Assembly (NCBI GenBank): GCA_963715655.1
Contig: OY970262.1
Coordinates: 1,612,001-1,676,000 of the forward strand
Length of the DNA: 64,000 nucleotides
Direction: 5' to 3'
From: JANQPD01 sp963715655
Lineage (GTDB): Bacteria; Bacteroidota; Bacteroidia; Flavobacteriales; Schleiferiaceae
Shown here one piece after another: positions 1 through 8,216 of the stretch. The notes below the pieces were generated by a model that was given only the letters and a program-made list of their open reading frames with translations, had not been told where the DNA came from and made no database searches. Within the stretch, counting starts at the first letter, position 1; the number at the start of each line of letters is the position of its first letter. Both the position numbers and the translations under genes were made by a program.

Positions 1-730
1 CATCATAAAAACCGCAGGTCATCATCAAAGCATTTATACGTTTACACTGTATGCTGCTAATTATGCGGGAGTTATCAATAGGGTTTTTACCTGCATTTGC
101 ATACATGGCAAAGGTGTAGGCTAGTTGTTTACAGGTCATGCTAAGTGAGCATTGGTGGAAATAAAAGTCTATTACGGTTTCCACCGGATTTTTCATATTG
201 CCGTAAGCTTTCAGTAAATTAGCCATGGCCACATTGCGATGTCCTGTTTTAAATTCCGATTCTGCTACCGCGTAATCATAGTCTAAAGTAGGGTCTCCCG
301 AAAGGTTGCGAACAAAGGTTAAAAGCGCTTCTTTAGGGTTTTCATACAGGCTTACCAACATATCGGCAATTACTAAAGCGCCCACATTAATTAGCGGATT
401 TCTAGGAATTCCGGCCTCGTTTTCTAATTGCACCAACGAGTTAAATGCATTTCCTGATGGTTCCACGCCAACCCGTTTCCAAACCTTGCTACCCATTTTT
501 TGCAAAGCCATGGTAAGGGTAAATACCTTGCTAATACTCTGAATGCTAAAGGATACATCAGCGCTACCAATTTGAAAATCATCGCCTTTAAGGCAATTTA
601 AGTACAAGCCAAATTGGTCTGGGTTTACTTTGGCTAATTCCGGAATATAGGTGGCGGGCTCACCTTCTTTACTTTCAAAATCTAAAGATTGCTCTATAAA
701 TTTTAAAACTTCGGCATAGTTGCGTTTCAT
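1..730 (-). CDS. glsA: Glutaminase A (partial, C-terminus outside window)
   Basis: The reverse strand reads 243 codons from ATG at 730 and runs off the left edge. The product would hydrolyse glutamine to glutamate and ammonia in the cytoplasm. I see the serine-dependent glutaminase signature FSIQSISKVF at about residues 61-70 (the S-x-x-K catalytic pair), then VEPSGNAFNSLVQLE and GIPRNPLINVGALV, which are hallmarks of the GlsA/YbaS family. The family is about 300 residues long, so roughly 60 residues are missing. The ATG overlaps the stop of the upstream protease gene by one base (TAATG), so the two are probably translated in one operon. The family assignment is firm. The gene symbol rests on family membership only. 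Confidence 0.9.
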   Translation of the reverse strand, partial: MKRNYAEVLKFIEQSLDFESKEGEPATYIPELAKVNPDQFGLYLNCLKGDDFQIGSADVSFSIQSISKVFTLTMALQKMGSKVWKRVGVEPSGNAFNSLVQLENEAGIPRNPLINVGALVIADMLVSLYENPKEALLTFVRNLSGDPTLDYDYAVAESEFKTGHRNVAMANLLKAYGNMKNPVETVIDFYFHQCSLSMTCKQLAYTFAMYANAGKNPIDNSRIISSIQCKRINALMMTCGFYD

Positions 731-1458
731 TATTTTATAGACTCCTTTTTCTCCTCATTGTACTCTTCAACATCCTCTAATTCTAATTCTTTTTCAATAA
801 TCTGCGCCACTTCTTCAGGAGACATGTATAGATTTCTGATTTTACGCTTGTAAAATTCCGGTAAATCTGCACTGTTTAAAATGAAGTTTTTGGTAGCGAT
901 TATATATGGGCCACCATTTTTTTGAATAGCGTATAAATCCGCTTGACGCTCGGCTTTTATTTTATAATTGGCACTTAAACTGTAGGCTAAACCAAACCAC
1001 ACCATTTGAATTCCGTTGCGCGATTCGTAGTCTTTAATATGCCCTAGCTCATGCACCAACCAGCCCAACAGCACATCATGTGGGAGCTTGTGCAGGGGAG
1101 TTACCTCACCCTTTATAATTAAAGCGGGCGTCATATAAACATAATAAGCTCTAAATTTTTTTGGTTTTAAAACCGTTGAAAATTCTGGCTGAGCCTCCAT
1201 TAATGCCGTACTAATTTGATCTGTATATTTAAAGGTAATGGGTAAACTTTTAAATTCAGGATAATAGGTAAGTGCTTCTAAAACAGCCTGATTTAAAGAA
1301 TCGGGAATGTCTTTGTGGGTGTAAAATTCTGCTAGCGAATCAGCCGGTGCCGTGGCTTTTACAAACAAAGAAATGCAGCAAAAAAAGCCGCAAAGCATTG
1401 TGTTTAAAAGTATATTGGGTAGGCACGTGGGTAATGTATTCCTAAAACGTAGGCGCAT
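730..1458 (-). CDS. M48-like zinc metalloprotease, exported or membrane-anchored
   Basis: A 242-residue protein with the zinc motif HELGH at residues 136-140 and a downstream ERQAD at about 170-174 that could supply the third ligand, as in M48-type peptidases. A hydrophobic stretch rich in Cys and Phe (residues 20-34) is a probable signal peptide or anchor. An internal ATG at 1396-1398 (residue 21) would place it at the N-terminus and is a reasonable alternative start. The C-terminus is charged and rich in Glu and Lys. It overlaps glsA by one base. Substrate unknown. The metalloprotease fold is well supported by the two motifs. Assignment to M48 rather than another gluzincin-like group is an inference. 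Confidence 0.7.
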   Translation of the reverse strand: MRLRFRNTLPTCLPNILLNTMLCGFFCCISLFVKATAPADSLAEFYTHKDIPDSLNQAVLEALTYYPEFKSLPITFKYTDQISTALMEAQPEFSTVLKPKKFRAYYVYMTPALIIKGEVTPLHKLPHDVLLGWLVHELGHIKDYESRNGIQMVWFGLAYSLSANYKIKAERQADLYAIQKNGGPYIIATKNFILNSADLPEFYKRKIRNLYMSPEEVAQIIEKELELEDVEEYNEEKKESIK

Positions 1459-1597
1459 ATACGTATTATAAACGTTATAATAATTTTAATGCCTCGAAAA
1501 TATGCAATTAAGCGTTGCTTAGGTAATTATTTTCACGTTAATCTGGCTAAGCACTTGATTTTGTTTGCTTTTGTAGGAATTTACTTTAATTAAAGGA

Positions 1598-2404
1598 TCA
1601 GAGGGTGTAATTTTTGGAAACAAACAATTGATACCCTAAGGTGAGCGAGAACGTATTGCTCCAATAGCCGTTAACAAATCGTTTAAAATCAAAAGTTTGA
1701 GTGGTTTTGTAAGGGCTGGTTTTTACGCGGTATAAATTATAGGCCAGCCCAATGTTTATTTTTTTGCTAAGGTAGTAATCAGCTCCAAAGCCTAAGCCAT
1801 AAGTAAAATCTGCGCTTTTAAAATAGTCGTTATCGTAGGGAAGTCTAGTTTGCTTTTGCTCTCCTTCGGTTACTATTAAATAAGAATTATATTGCTTGCC
1901 CAAGCCTAGGCCTACAATCAAATTTCCATAGAGGTGTAGTTTTTCCTTTTTGTAGCCAATACTTGGTTTTAGTAGTACGCGCCATTCTTTTCCTTCAAAA
2001 ATTAGTTGGGCTGTGGCGGTGTCTTGCTGTTGGGTAACAGTTGCCTTGCTTGCATTTTGTGTTACGTTTAAATTTAAACCGATACAGGCTGCGCCACTAA
2101 ATAGAAGCAACCTTGTACCAAACTCATAAGCGGGTTCCAATTTCCATACGGCATCTGTGTTCTCTAGCTTGTCTAGCAAAGGATAGTAGCCAGAAAAAGA
2201 GGAGTACTTAGCATCTCTATAATTATAAAAAGCAAAAAAGTTAAGTGCTGGACTTTCCGAAGGGCTTATGCTAAAATTACCTCCGGCATACACTTCTACT
2301 TGATATTTAAAAGTACCATTGCTTTCCATATTGGCTTGGCCATTTAGCTTAAAGGAAACTGTGTAAAGCATAGTTAGTACAAACAGATGCAAGTAAACTT
2401 TCAT
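1598..2404 (-). CDS. Outer-membrane beta-barrel protein (PorT/OmpW-like size)
   Basis: A 268-residue protein with a clear signal peptide (residues 1-22, ending near LNGQA). It then shows alternating aromatic and polar strands such as FTYGLGFGADYYLSKKIN and FSLTLGYQLFV at the very end, the usual pattern of a Bacteroidota outer-membrane barrel whose last strand ends in an aromatic or hydrophobic residue. It stands alone, 139 bases downstream of the start of the protease gene on the same strand. No enzymatic motif is visible. The exact barrel subfamily cannot be named from sequence reading alone. Confidence 0.65.
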   Translation of the reverse strand: MKVYLHLFVLTMLYTVSFKLNGQANMESNGTFKYQVEVYAGGNFSISPSESPALNFFAFYNYRDAKYSSFSGYYPLLDKLENTDAVWKLEPAYEFGTRLLLFSGAACIGLNLNVTQNASKATVTQQQDTATAQLIFEGKEWRVLLKPSIGYKKEKLHLYGNLIVGLGLGKQYNSYLIVTEGEQKQTRLPYDNDYFKSADFTYGLGFGADYYLSKKINIGLAYNLYRVKTSPYKTTQTFDFKRFVNGYWSNTFSLTLGYQLFVSKNYTL

Positions 2405-2516
2405 TTTTGTGTGGTTAAGGTTAAACTATATTCCTTGCAAAACCACCTTTAGGTTTTGCCGCCCTAAAAAGCTATTATAAATCAAGAAAAAGTATGTTTT
2501 AGGGTTAGCCTAAAAT

Positions 2517-2717
2517 TTACAAACCATTTTCAAAGTTTAATAATTCTTCTATCATGTGGTGGGTGCCGTACGATTTTAATTTGTTATTTACTTTAAGGCG
2601 TAAATTTCGTGAATGTTGACGCAAGCAGGTGATGCGGTATTCATGTATTTGGCTTAAGGATAGCTTTGCTTCTTGAGCGGTAGCTTGTACTTGTTTTATT
2701 TTTTTAATAGCTTTCAT
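2517..2717 (-). CDS. Small basic hypothetical protein (66 aa)
   Basis: A short ORF starting at ATG 2717 with a Lys-rich N-terminus (MKAIKKIKQVQ), a predicted helical middle with many Gln, Arg and Leu residues, and an acidic-hydrophobic tail. No signal peptide, membrane segment or known motif. It lies alone between two genes on the same strand, with more than 100 bases on each side. The coding potential is reasonable (balanced composition, codon use like its neighbours) but the family is not recognised. It could be a small nucleic-acid-binding or regulatory protein because of its basic charge, which is only an inference. Confidence 0.45.
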   Translation of the reverse strand: MKAIKKIKQVQATAQEAKLSLSQIHEYRITCLRQHSRNLRLKVNNKLKSYGTHHMIEELLNFENGL

Positions 2718-2868
2718 TTTTCGGTTGTTCTAATTGTTTTACTAAACTAGCAGAAGTATGTTACTTGTAAAAATTGATTTTTACTTACGGCCTTAAAAGT
2801 TTAGCAAATTTCGCAACAAGCAACTTATTATATTGATTTTGAATTATTTATAATTTTTCTTGATGAAA

Positions 2869-4095
2869 CTATTTAGATAGGTAGCCAGCTGCAGTTGTGC
2901 CGGCTAAGTACCCACTCGTCCAAGCATGTTGAAAATTAAAGCCACCGGTAATACCGTCAACATTTACTAATTCGCCTACTGCAAAAAGCTTTGCGTGCTT
3001 TTTACTTTCAAAGGTTGATACATCAAGTTCATCTAAATTAATACCTCCGCAGCTCACAAATTCTTCCTTAAAAGTGGTTTTTCCGTTTACAGAATAATCA
3101 TCTCCCGTAAGGTGCTTAATTAACTTATTGTAATTTTTTTTAGCCAAATCATGCCACTGTTGTTGTTCAGAAATTTCGGCTCTGCTCAATAAATAAAGCC
3201 ACAGCCTACTTGGCATTTCAAATGGGTTTTGATTTTTAACTAGCTTTAAGCGGTTGTTTGTTTTAAAGGAGTCTAACAAACTGCGTACATCTGCTTCGTT
3301 TTTTTGAAGCCAATTAATTTCAATGGGAAACTGATAACTTTTGGCATGTAAATCAACAGCAGCCCAAGCGGAAAGTAGAATAACAGCCGGAGCACTAAAA
3401 CCCCAATGAGTTATTAAAATAGGGCCATCTTGTTTCCACGAAGTGCCCGGTAAACGTACACTTGCATGGGGCATAGAAACACCCATAAGTGCTTTGGCCG
3501 GACTGTTTTTTACATTAAAAGTGAATAGGGAAGGTATGGTAGGAGTAACATTGAAACCGATTTGCTGATATACTTGATAAAACGTTTGCTTGGCATTACC
3601 ACCAGCCGCCAAAATAAGCGTGGTGCAATTAAATTTTTTGTTTTCTGTAGAAATAAGGTAACCGTTAGGGGTTTTTACAATTTCTTGCAGTTCTGTTTTA
3701 AGCAATATGGAAACACCACATTTTTTAGCTTCATTTTGTAGCGCGTCAATAATAGTTTGCGATTGATTAGATTCAGGAAACATACGTCCGTCTGCTTCCG
3801 TTTTTAATTTTACGCCACGCGTTTCAAACCATTGTACGGTATCGGTTACAGCAAATTGCTTAAATGCTTTTTGTAACGTTTTGCCACCTCGGGGGTAACT
3901 CTGCGTAAGCACTTTAATGTTTTTTACAGCGTGGGTTACGTTGCAACGGCCACCACCACTAACTTTTACTTTGCTTAATAGCTTACTGGTTTTTTCAATA
4001 ATTAACACCTTATTTTTACCTCCATTACTTGCGTGTATGGCGGCAAAAAATCCTGCTGCGCCACCACCCACTACTATGCAATCAAACGTATTCAT
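2869..4095 (-). CDS. BaiN/HI0933-family FAD-dependent oxidoreductase
   Basis: A 408-residue flavoprotein. The N-terminus has the dinucleotide-binding motif VVGGGAAGFFAAIHA (residues 8-22), followed by KVKVSGGGRCNVTH (about 42-55), and the C-terminus has GELVNVDGITGGFNFQHA (about 372-389). These three blocks together define the BaiN (HI0933-like) family, which binds FAD and NAD(P)H. Physiological substrates are mostly unknown; one member reduces bile-acid intermediates. Full family length with no signal peptide, so cytoplasmic. Only 3 bases separate its ATG from the stop of the upstream DUF1648 gene, so the two are probably co-transcribed. Confidence 0.85.
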   Translation of the reverse strand: MNTFDCIVVGGGAAGFFAAIHASNGGKNKVLIIEKTSKLLSKVKVSGGGRCNVTHAVKNIKVLTQSYPRGGKTLQKAFKQFAVTDTVQWFETRGVKLKTEADGRMFPESNQSQTIIDALQNEAKKCGVSILLKTELQEIVKTPNGYLISTENKKFNCTTLILAAGGNAKQTFYQVYQQIGFNVTPTIPSLFTFNVKNSPAKALMGVSMPHASVRLPGTSWKQDGPILITHWGFSAPAVILLSAWAAVDLHAKSYQFPIEINWLQKNEADVRSLLDSFKTNNRLKLVKNQNPFEMPSRLWLYLLSRAEISEQQQWHDLAKKNYNKLIKHLTGDDYSVNGKTTFKEEFVSCGGINLDELDVSTFESKKHAKLFAVGELVNVDGITGGFNFQHAWTSGYLAGTTAAGYLSK

Positions 4096-4098
4096 ACT

Positions 4099-4602
4099 TT
4101 AATAAGTAGCTTTTTTTCTTAAATTAATAAACCCAATAAGCAGATTTAGTATAATAGCAACTAGTAAAATACCAATTATATACGGATTTAATGCATTGTT
4201 TTTACCCACTGCAATAGATATAGATGCTAAGGTGATGTATGCTAATAATAGAGAGACGAGCACGCCAAGTAAACGCAGCATTTTTAATACCTCTTTATAC
4301 GCTGCTTCAGCATTTTTGGCGGTAATAATAAACGGATAATTAAACTTATGTGGATACTTGGTTAAGAATGAAAAACCAACCGCAATAAGCACATTTAGAA
4401 TTGGTACACACAGTAAAATGACTTTGTGCCCCATTCCATCAGGCGTACCCGCAAAATTGAAATGTACCGGCACCTGAAGCGGTAAAGAAGCATAATCTTT
4501 AATTAAATAAAACAGACTGCCAAACGCAATGGTAATGGATAGTAATTCTAAATACCTCGCTTTACGCGATTTAGCTATTTTTATTTTTGGACGATCATTC
4601 AT
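4099..4602 (-). CDS. DUF1648 (SdpI-like) membrane protein
   Basis: A 167-residue membrane protein. After a basic N-terminus there are four hydrophobic segments. Between the first and second is a block containing LPLQVPVHFNFAGTPDGMG (about residues 40-58), the recognisable core of DUF1648, the domain found in SdpI-type immunity and integral membrane proteins. There is no evidence of a toxin partner nearby, so an immunity role is not implied. It is transcribed ahead of the flavoprotein gene, with a 3-base gap. Inner-membrane location is inferred from the hydrophobicity. Confidence 0.7.
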   Translation of the reverse strand: MNDRPKIKIAKSRKARYLELLSITIAFGSLFYLIKDYASLPLQVPVHFNFAGTPDGMGHKVILLCVPILNVLIAVGFSFLTKYPHKFNYPFIITAKNAEAAYKEVLKMLRLLGVLVSLLLAYITLASISIAVGKNNALNPYIIGILLVAIILNLLIGFINLRKKATY

Positions 4603-4755
4603 AGTACCTAGTAAACCTCTGTTTTTACTTGTAATAATTTTGGCAAAAATAGGCTTATCAAATATTACGGCAGCTGTAAGCTGAAACGATGCTTATATAT
4701 ATGCACTTTGAACCATCCTATTAAAGTGTGGTTCAAAACAACTAGAGAAAGATGT

Positions 4756-5052
4756 ATGAAAATAATTGAAAAACATAACCTTACTGAGGAGCAAATTGAT
4801 AGAATTATTGGCATGGCCTGGGAAGATAGAACGCCCTTTGACGCTATTGAATTTCAGTTTGGATTAACCGAAGCGGAAGTTATAAAATTGATGAAGTTTC
4901 AGCTAAAGTTGGGCAGCTGGAAAAAATGGCGCTCACGCGTGCAAGGCCGAAAAACTAAACATCGTAAATTAATGGGTAACGATGTGCAGCGCTTTAAATC
5001 TAAAGCGCAAAAAAATATAACCGGCAATAGGATTAGTAAAAAGAAATATTAA
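4756..5052 (+). CDS. TIGR03643/DUF2805 family small protein
   Basis: The core EEQIDRIIGMAWEDRTPFDA is characteristic of the TIGR03643 (DUF2805) family of short, basic proteins with a helix-turn-helix-like appearance, common in Bacteroidota and marine Proteobacteria. I place the start at ATG 4756 (MKIIEKHN), because the frame can only be extended upstream to a TTG at 4708 and the extra 16 residues do not resemble the family. The C-terminus is strongly basic (RVQGRKTKHRKLM and onward), fitting nucleic-acid binding, though the function is unknown. It stands alone, divergent from the DUF1648 gene. Confidence 0.7.
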   Translation: MKIIEKHNLTEEQIDRIIGMAWEDRTPFDAIEFQFGLTEAEVIKLMKFQLKLGSWKKWRSRVQGRKTKHRKLMGNDVQRFKSKAQKNITGNRISKKKY

Positions 5053-5187
5053 GCCATTTTACGTTGGCTGGTCGTTTATATAGTGCAGTTTTTCTCAATT
5101 ATACTAGCGTAGCTAATAAAATTGTGTACTTTTCCCCTTGATTTTTAATAGCACCAGTTATTTTGGTGCAGTTTTACACAAAATAAT

Positions 5188-5982
5188 TTGTCTTACACTA
5201 CCAAAACTACCGAAGACTACATTTCTGTAAGTCGACATTTAAAGCTTACTTTTTTAGAAAGCCTTAACCATTATTTTATAGTAATTGTACTGTTAATTCT
5301 TGGTTTGTTTCCTGCGTATGACCTTATTGTGTACGCCATAAATGGCGATGAGGCTAAAGCGGTAGTTTTAAATGAAAGCTTAACACTTTCACTTTTTTGG
5401 CTTTTTGCAGCCATTGGGTTTACACTAATTCAATACCGACAATTAACTTTTAGAAAATTTAATGGAGCGGCTACCGATGAAGAATTAAAAAAAGCTTTTG
5501 AACGGACGGCTCAATTACATCAATGGAAAAATAAAAAGATACAATCCAATTTTTATAGAGCATATCATGAAGATTGGTTTAGCCCGATGAAAGGCGAAAT
5601 GATTACCATATTAAAAATAAATAATGAAATCTGGATTAACAGCGTTTGCGATTTAAAAAGCTGGTCTAGTGTAAGTTCCTTGGGTTGGAATATGCATAAT
5701 GTAAAATTGTTTTTTCATCATTTAAAAGCGGTAAAAGAGGGCAGGCCTGTAAAACCGGGTGAAGAGCCAGCGCTAAAGAAAAAAGCTTCGCGCAAATTGG
5801 CTAAACGGATAATTACTTACCCAACTGCCATACTAATGGCAATAGTGGGTGTTTATTATTTTTTCTACGGCATAGGTGCATTTCATAATTTTATTGCTGC
5901 GGCATTATTTTTATTTCCTGTTGCGTATGTATTGGTAGATTTAAAAGCACTTACCAAAAAGAAAAAACCAGTAAATGCTTAA
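5188..5982 (+). CDS. Four-helix hypothetical membrane protein
   Basis: A 264-residue protein with two hydrophobic helices near the N-terminus (about residues 27-47 and 66-86), a soluble middle of about 110 residues, and two further helices at the C-terminus (about 208-228 and 233-250), ending in KKKKPVNA. The only start near the first helix is TTG at 5188; no ATG occurs in frame before the helices, so TTG initiation is likely. The soluble middle contains many aromatic residues but no catalytic motif that I recognise. Function unknown. The topology suggests both ends in the cytoplasm. Confidence 0.55.
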   Translation: MSYTTKTTEDYISVSRHLKLTFLESLNHYFIVIVLLILGLFPAYDLIVYAINGDEAKAVVLNESLTLSLFWLFAAIGFTLIQYRQLTFRKFNGAATDEELKKAFERTAQLHQWKNKKIQSNFYRAYHEDWFSPMKGEMITILKINNEIWINSVCDLKSWSSVSSLGWNMHNVKLFFHHLKAVKEGRPVKPGEEPALKKKASRKLAKRIITYPTAILMAIVGVYYFFYGIGAFHNFIAAALFLFPVAYVLVDLKALTKKKKPVNA

Positions 5983-6116
5983 AGCATTTTAATTTGCAAG
6001 CGCACGCTCCACTTTTCATTTATGTTGATGGGTTTAATCCATTTTTATACTTTTGAATTTTAGCGCTATTCTCAAGGCATTAAATTTGGCTTAAGATTGT
6101 CTTAACATTGCAATAC

Positions 6117-6124
6117 CATCTTTG
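6117..6124 (+). promoter_or_regulatory. Probable Bacteroidota promoter (-7 box) for the peroxidase gene
   Basis: CATCTTTG matches the TAnnTTTG -7 consensus at seven of eight positions, with a TTG 17 bases upstream at 6097-6099 as a possible -33 element. It lies 30 bases before the ATG at 6155. Confidence 0.4.
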
Positions 6125-6154
6125 CACACTTGAATATTATTCATACAAGCAATT

Positions 6155-7987
6155 ATGCGAAAAGTATTGGGAGTGTTATTTATAATAGCCGTACCGTTTT
6201 TATTAGTGCAGTTTAATATGTTTGATGGAACCCGCACCATTAAAACAAATACACAACGAGAAGCAGCGGTTTTTTTAGCCGAGTGTAAAAACTTAAATCA
6301 GGCGGCCGAGCAGTTTAGGCTTGGTAATAGCAATCAAGAAACCTTTCAAAAGCAGCTACTTAAAACACGTAACAGCTACAAACGAATAGAATTTATTTTC
6401 GATTATTACTATCCAAGTTTTTCTGAAGAACACATTAACGGAGCGCCACTTTTACACGCGCAACGCTTTGATAATAATCCCATAGTAGCGCCACCAGAGG
6501 GTTTACAAATTTTAGATGAAATGGCTTTTGCCGATTTAAACGAAGCGGATAAAAGTCAGTTGGTAATTTTAAGTAAAACGCTTTATAACAATGCCCAGCT
6601 TATGCTTAGCGGATTTGAAGCGCAAAATATAGAAGTACACGAAATTTTTGAAGCTTCACGCTTGGCACTTATTAAAGTGTTTACCATGAGTATCACAGGG
6701 TTTGATACGCCCGGCTCTTTAAACGGATTGGTAGAAGCACAAATAGTGCTGCGTGCGGTAGATCAGAATATGCTGAATTTTAGCTTTTTAAATGCAGGAA
6801 AATATTCTGAATTAGCTAAACTTTTTAAAGAAGCCAATGAGGCTTTGGAAAACCAAAATTTTGACACGTTTGACCGCCTAAATTTTTTAACTAAGTATAT
6901 AAACCCTTTATACACGCAGCTATTACAAATACAAAAAACAAATGGTTTTTTTCAAAAATCAAAACTTTCTACAGCCGTAAATTTTGAAGCAGAAGGTATT
7001 TTTGATACCGATTTTTTAGATCCGTATTACTTTACAGAATTAACTAAAGAAGAGGATAGCGATGCTTTACGCGCTTTAGGCAAGCAACTTTTTTACGATA
7101 AAGCACTCAGCGAAAGCGGTACCATAAATTGCGCTACGTGCCATAATCCTGCCCAGGCCTTTACGGATGGTTTACCAAAATCTGAAAGCAATGTAAGTGG
7201 CAAAACGGTGCAGCGCAATGCGCCTACCTTGCTAAATGCCGTGTATGCCGACCGTTATTTTTATGATTTACGCGCCTTTAGTTTAGAGCAACAAGCCGAA
7301 CACGTAATTTTTAATAATCAAGAATTTAACACCGCTTATGAAGCTATTTTAGAAAAGCTACATAATAATACCAGCTATAAAAAAAAGGTGAAAGCCGCTT
7401 TTAATACCAAAAAAATAAATCGTAAGCAGTTTTCAAAAGCATTAGTTTCTTACGTAGTTTCCTTGCAGGCGCACAATTCTGAATTTGATATGCACGTGCG
7501 TAATGAAAGTGCTCCTTTATCTGCCCAAGCAAAAGCGGGTTTTAATTTATTTATGGGTAAAGCGGCTTGTGGCACGTGCCATTTTGCACCCACTTTTAGC
7601 GGTTTGGTACCGCCCATGTACACTAAAAATGAAACAGAAATTTTAGGCGTGTTACAAAACCCAAATGGTTGGGGGAAATCCATTGATACCGATATGGGGC
7701 GTTTTGAGAATGAAATATTAAGTGAAAAAGCATGGATTTATGAGCGTTCGTTTAAAACCTCTACCGTAAGAAATGCAGCTGTAACCGCACCTTACTTTCA
7801 TAATGGAGCCTATAAAACGCTGGAGCAAGTAGTGGATTTTTACAATCACGGTGGTGGTGCGGGGCTTGGCTTAGAAGTGAAAAATCAAACTTTGGCTGCT
7901 GATTCTTTAAATTTAACGGTATCGGAAAAGGCAGCATTAATTGCTTTTATGCATACACTAACGGATACAGTTTCTTTCAAACGGTAA
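6155..7987 (+). CDS. Di-haem cytochrome c peroxidase (MauG/CcP family) with extra N-terminal domain
   Basis: A 610-residue exported protein. A hydrophobic signal or anchor (residues 4-20) precedes about 270 residues that are not part of the peroxidase core; these contain GAPLLHAQ and PPEGLQILDE (96-121), which look imelysin-like. The C-terminal half is the bacterial di-haem peroxidase, with haem-binding CATCH at 326-330 and CGTCH at 472-476. Between them is the conserved segment QRNAPTLLNAVY, and near the end is RNAAVTAPYFHNGA, typical of the family. It would reduce hydrogen peroxide in the periplasm using a small cytochrome as donor. Ordinary family members are about 350 residues, so this is a fused form. 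It stands alone. Peroxidase identity is strong; the imelysin resemblance is tentative. Confidence 0.85.
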   Translation: MRKVLGVLFIIAVPFLLVQFNMFDGTRTIKTNTQREAAVFLAECKNLNQAAEQFRLGNSNQETFQKQLLKTRNSYKRIEFIFDYYYPSFSEEHINGAPLLHAQRFDNNPIVAPPEGLQILDEMAFADLNEADKSQLVILSKTLYNNAQLMLSGFEAQNIEVHEIFEASRLALIKVFTMSITGFDTPGSLNGLVEAQIVLRAVDQNMLNFSFLNAGKYSELAKLFKEANEALENQNFDTFDRLNFLTKYINPLYTQLLQIQKTNGFFQKSKLSTAVNFEAEGIFDTDFLDPYYFTELTKEEDSDALRALGKQLFYDKALSESGTINCATCHNPAQAFTDGLPKSESNVSGKTVQRNAPTLLNAVYADRYFYDLRAFSLEQQAEHVIFNNQEFNTAYEAILEKLHNNTSYKKKVKAAFNTKKINRKQFSKALVSYVVSLQAHNSEFDMHVRNESAPLSAQAKAGFNLFMGKAACGTCHFAPTFSGLVPPMYTKNETEILGVLQNPNGWGKSIDTDMGRFENEILSEKAWIYERSFKTSTVRNAAVTAPYFHNGAYKTLEQVVDFYNHGGGAGLGLEVKNQTLAADSLNLTVSEKAALIAFMHTLTDTVSFKR

Positions 7988-8216
7988 GAAAGGTGTTGCA
8001 AAGGATAGTGTTAAGCAAAAGTTGCTTTTGCGTTAAAGAAAGAAAGCGAAATTTTCTACACACAATACTGTAACATCCTTTATATTAGCCTTTAATAATT
8101 ATATGACAGTTAAAATTCTTTTGTAAAGTTTAAATTTTATTTAACGCTTACGCAAAACACAGGGTACGTTTGAGTATGACTTTTGAGCCATCAATTTAAA
8201 AACAAACTCAACACAA

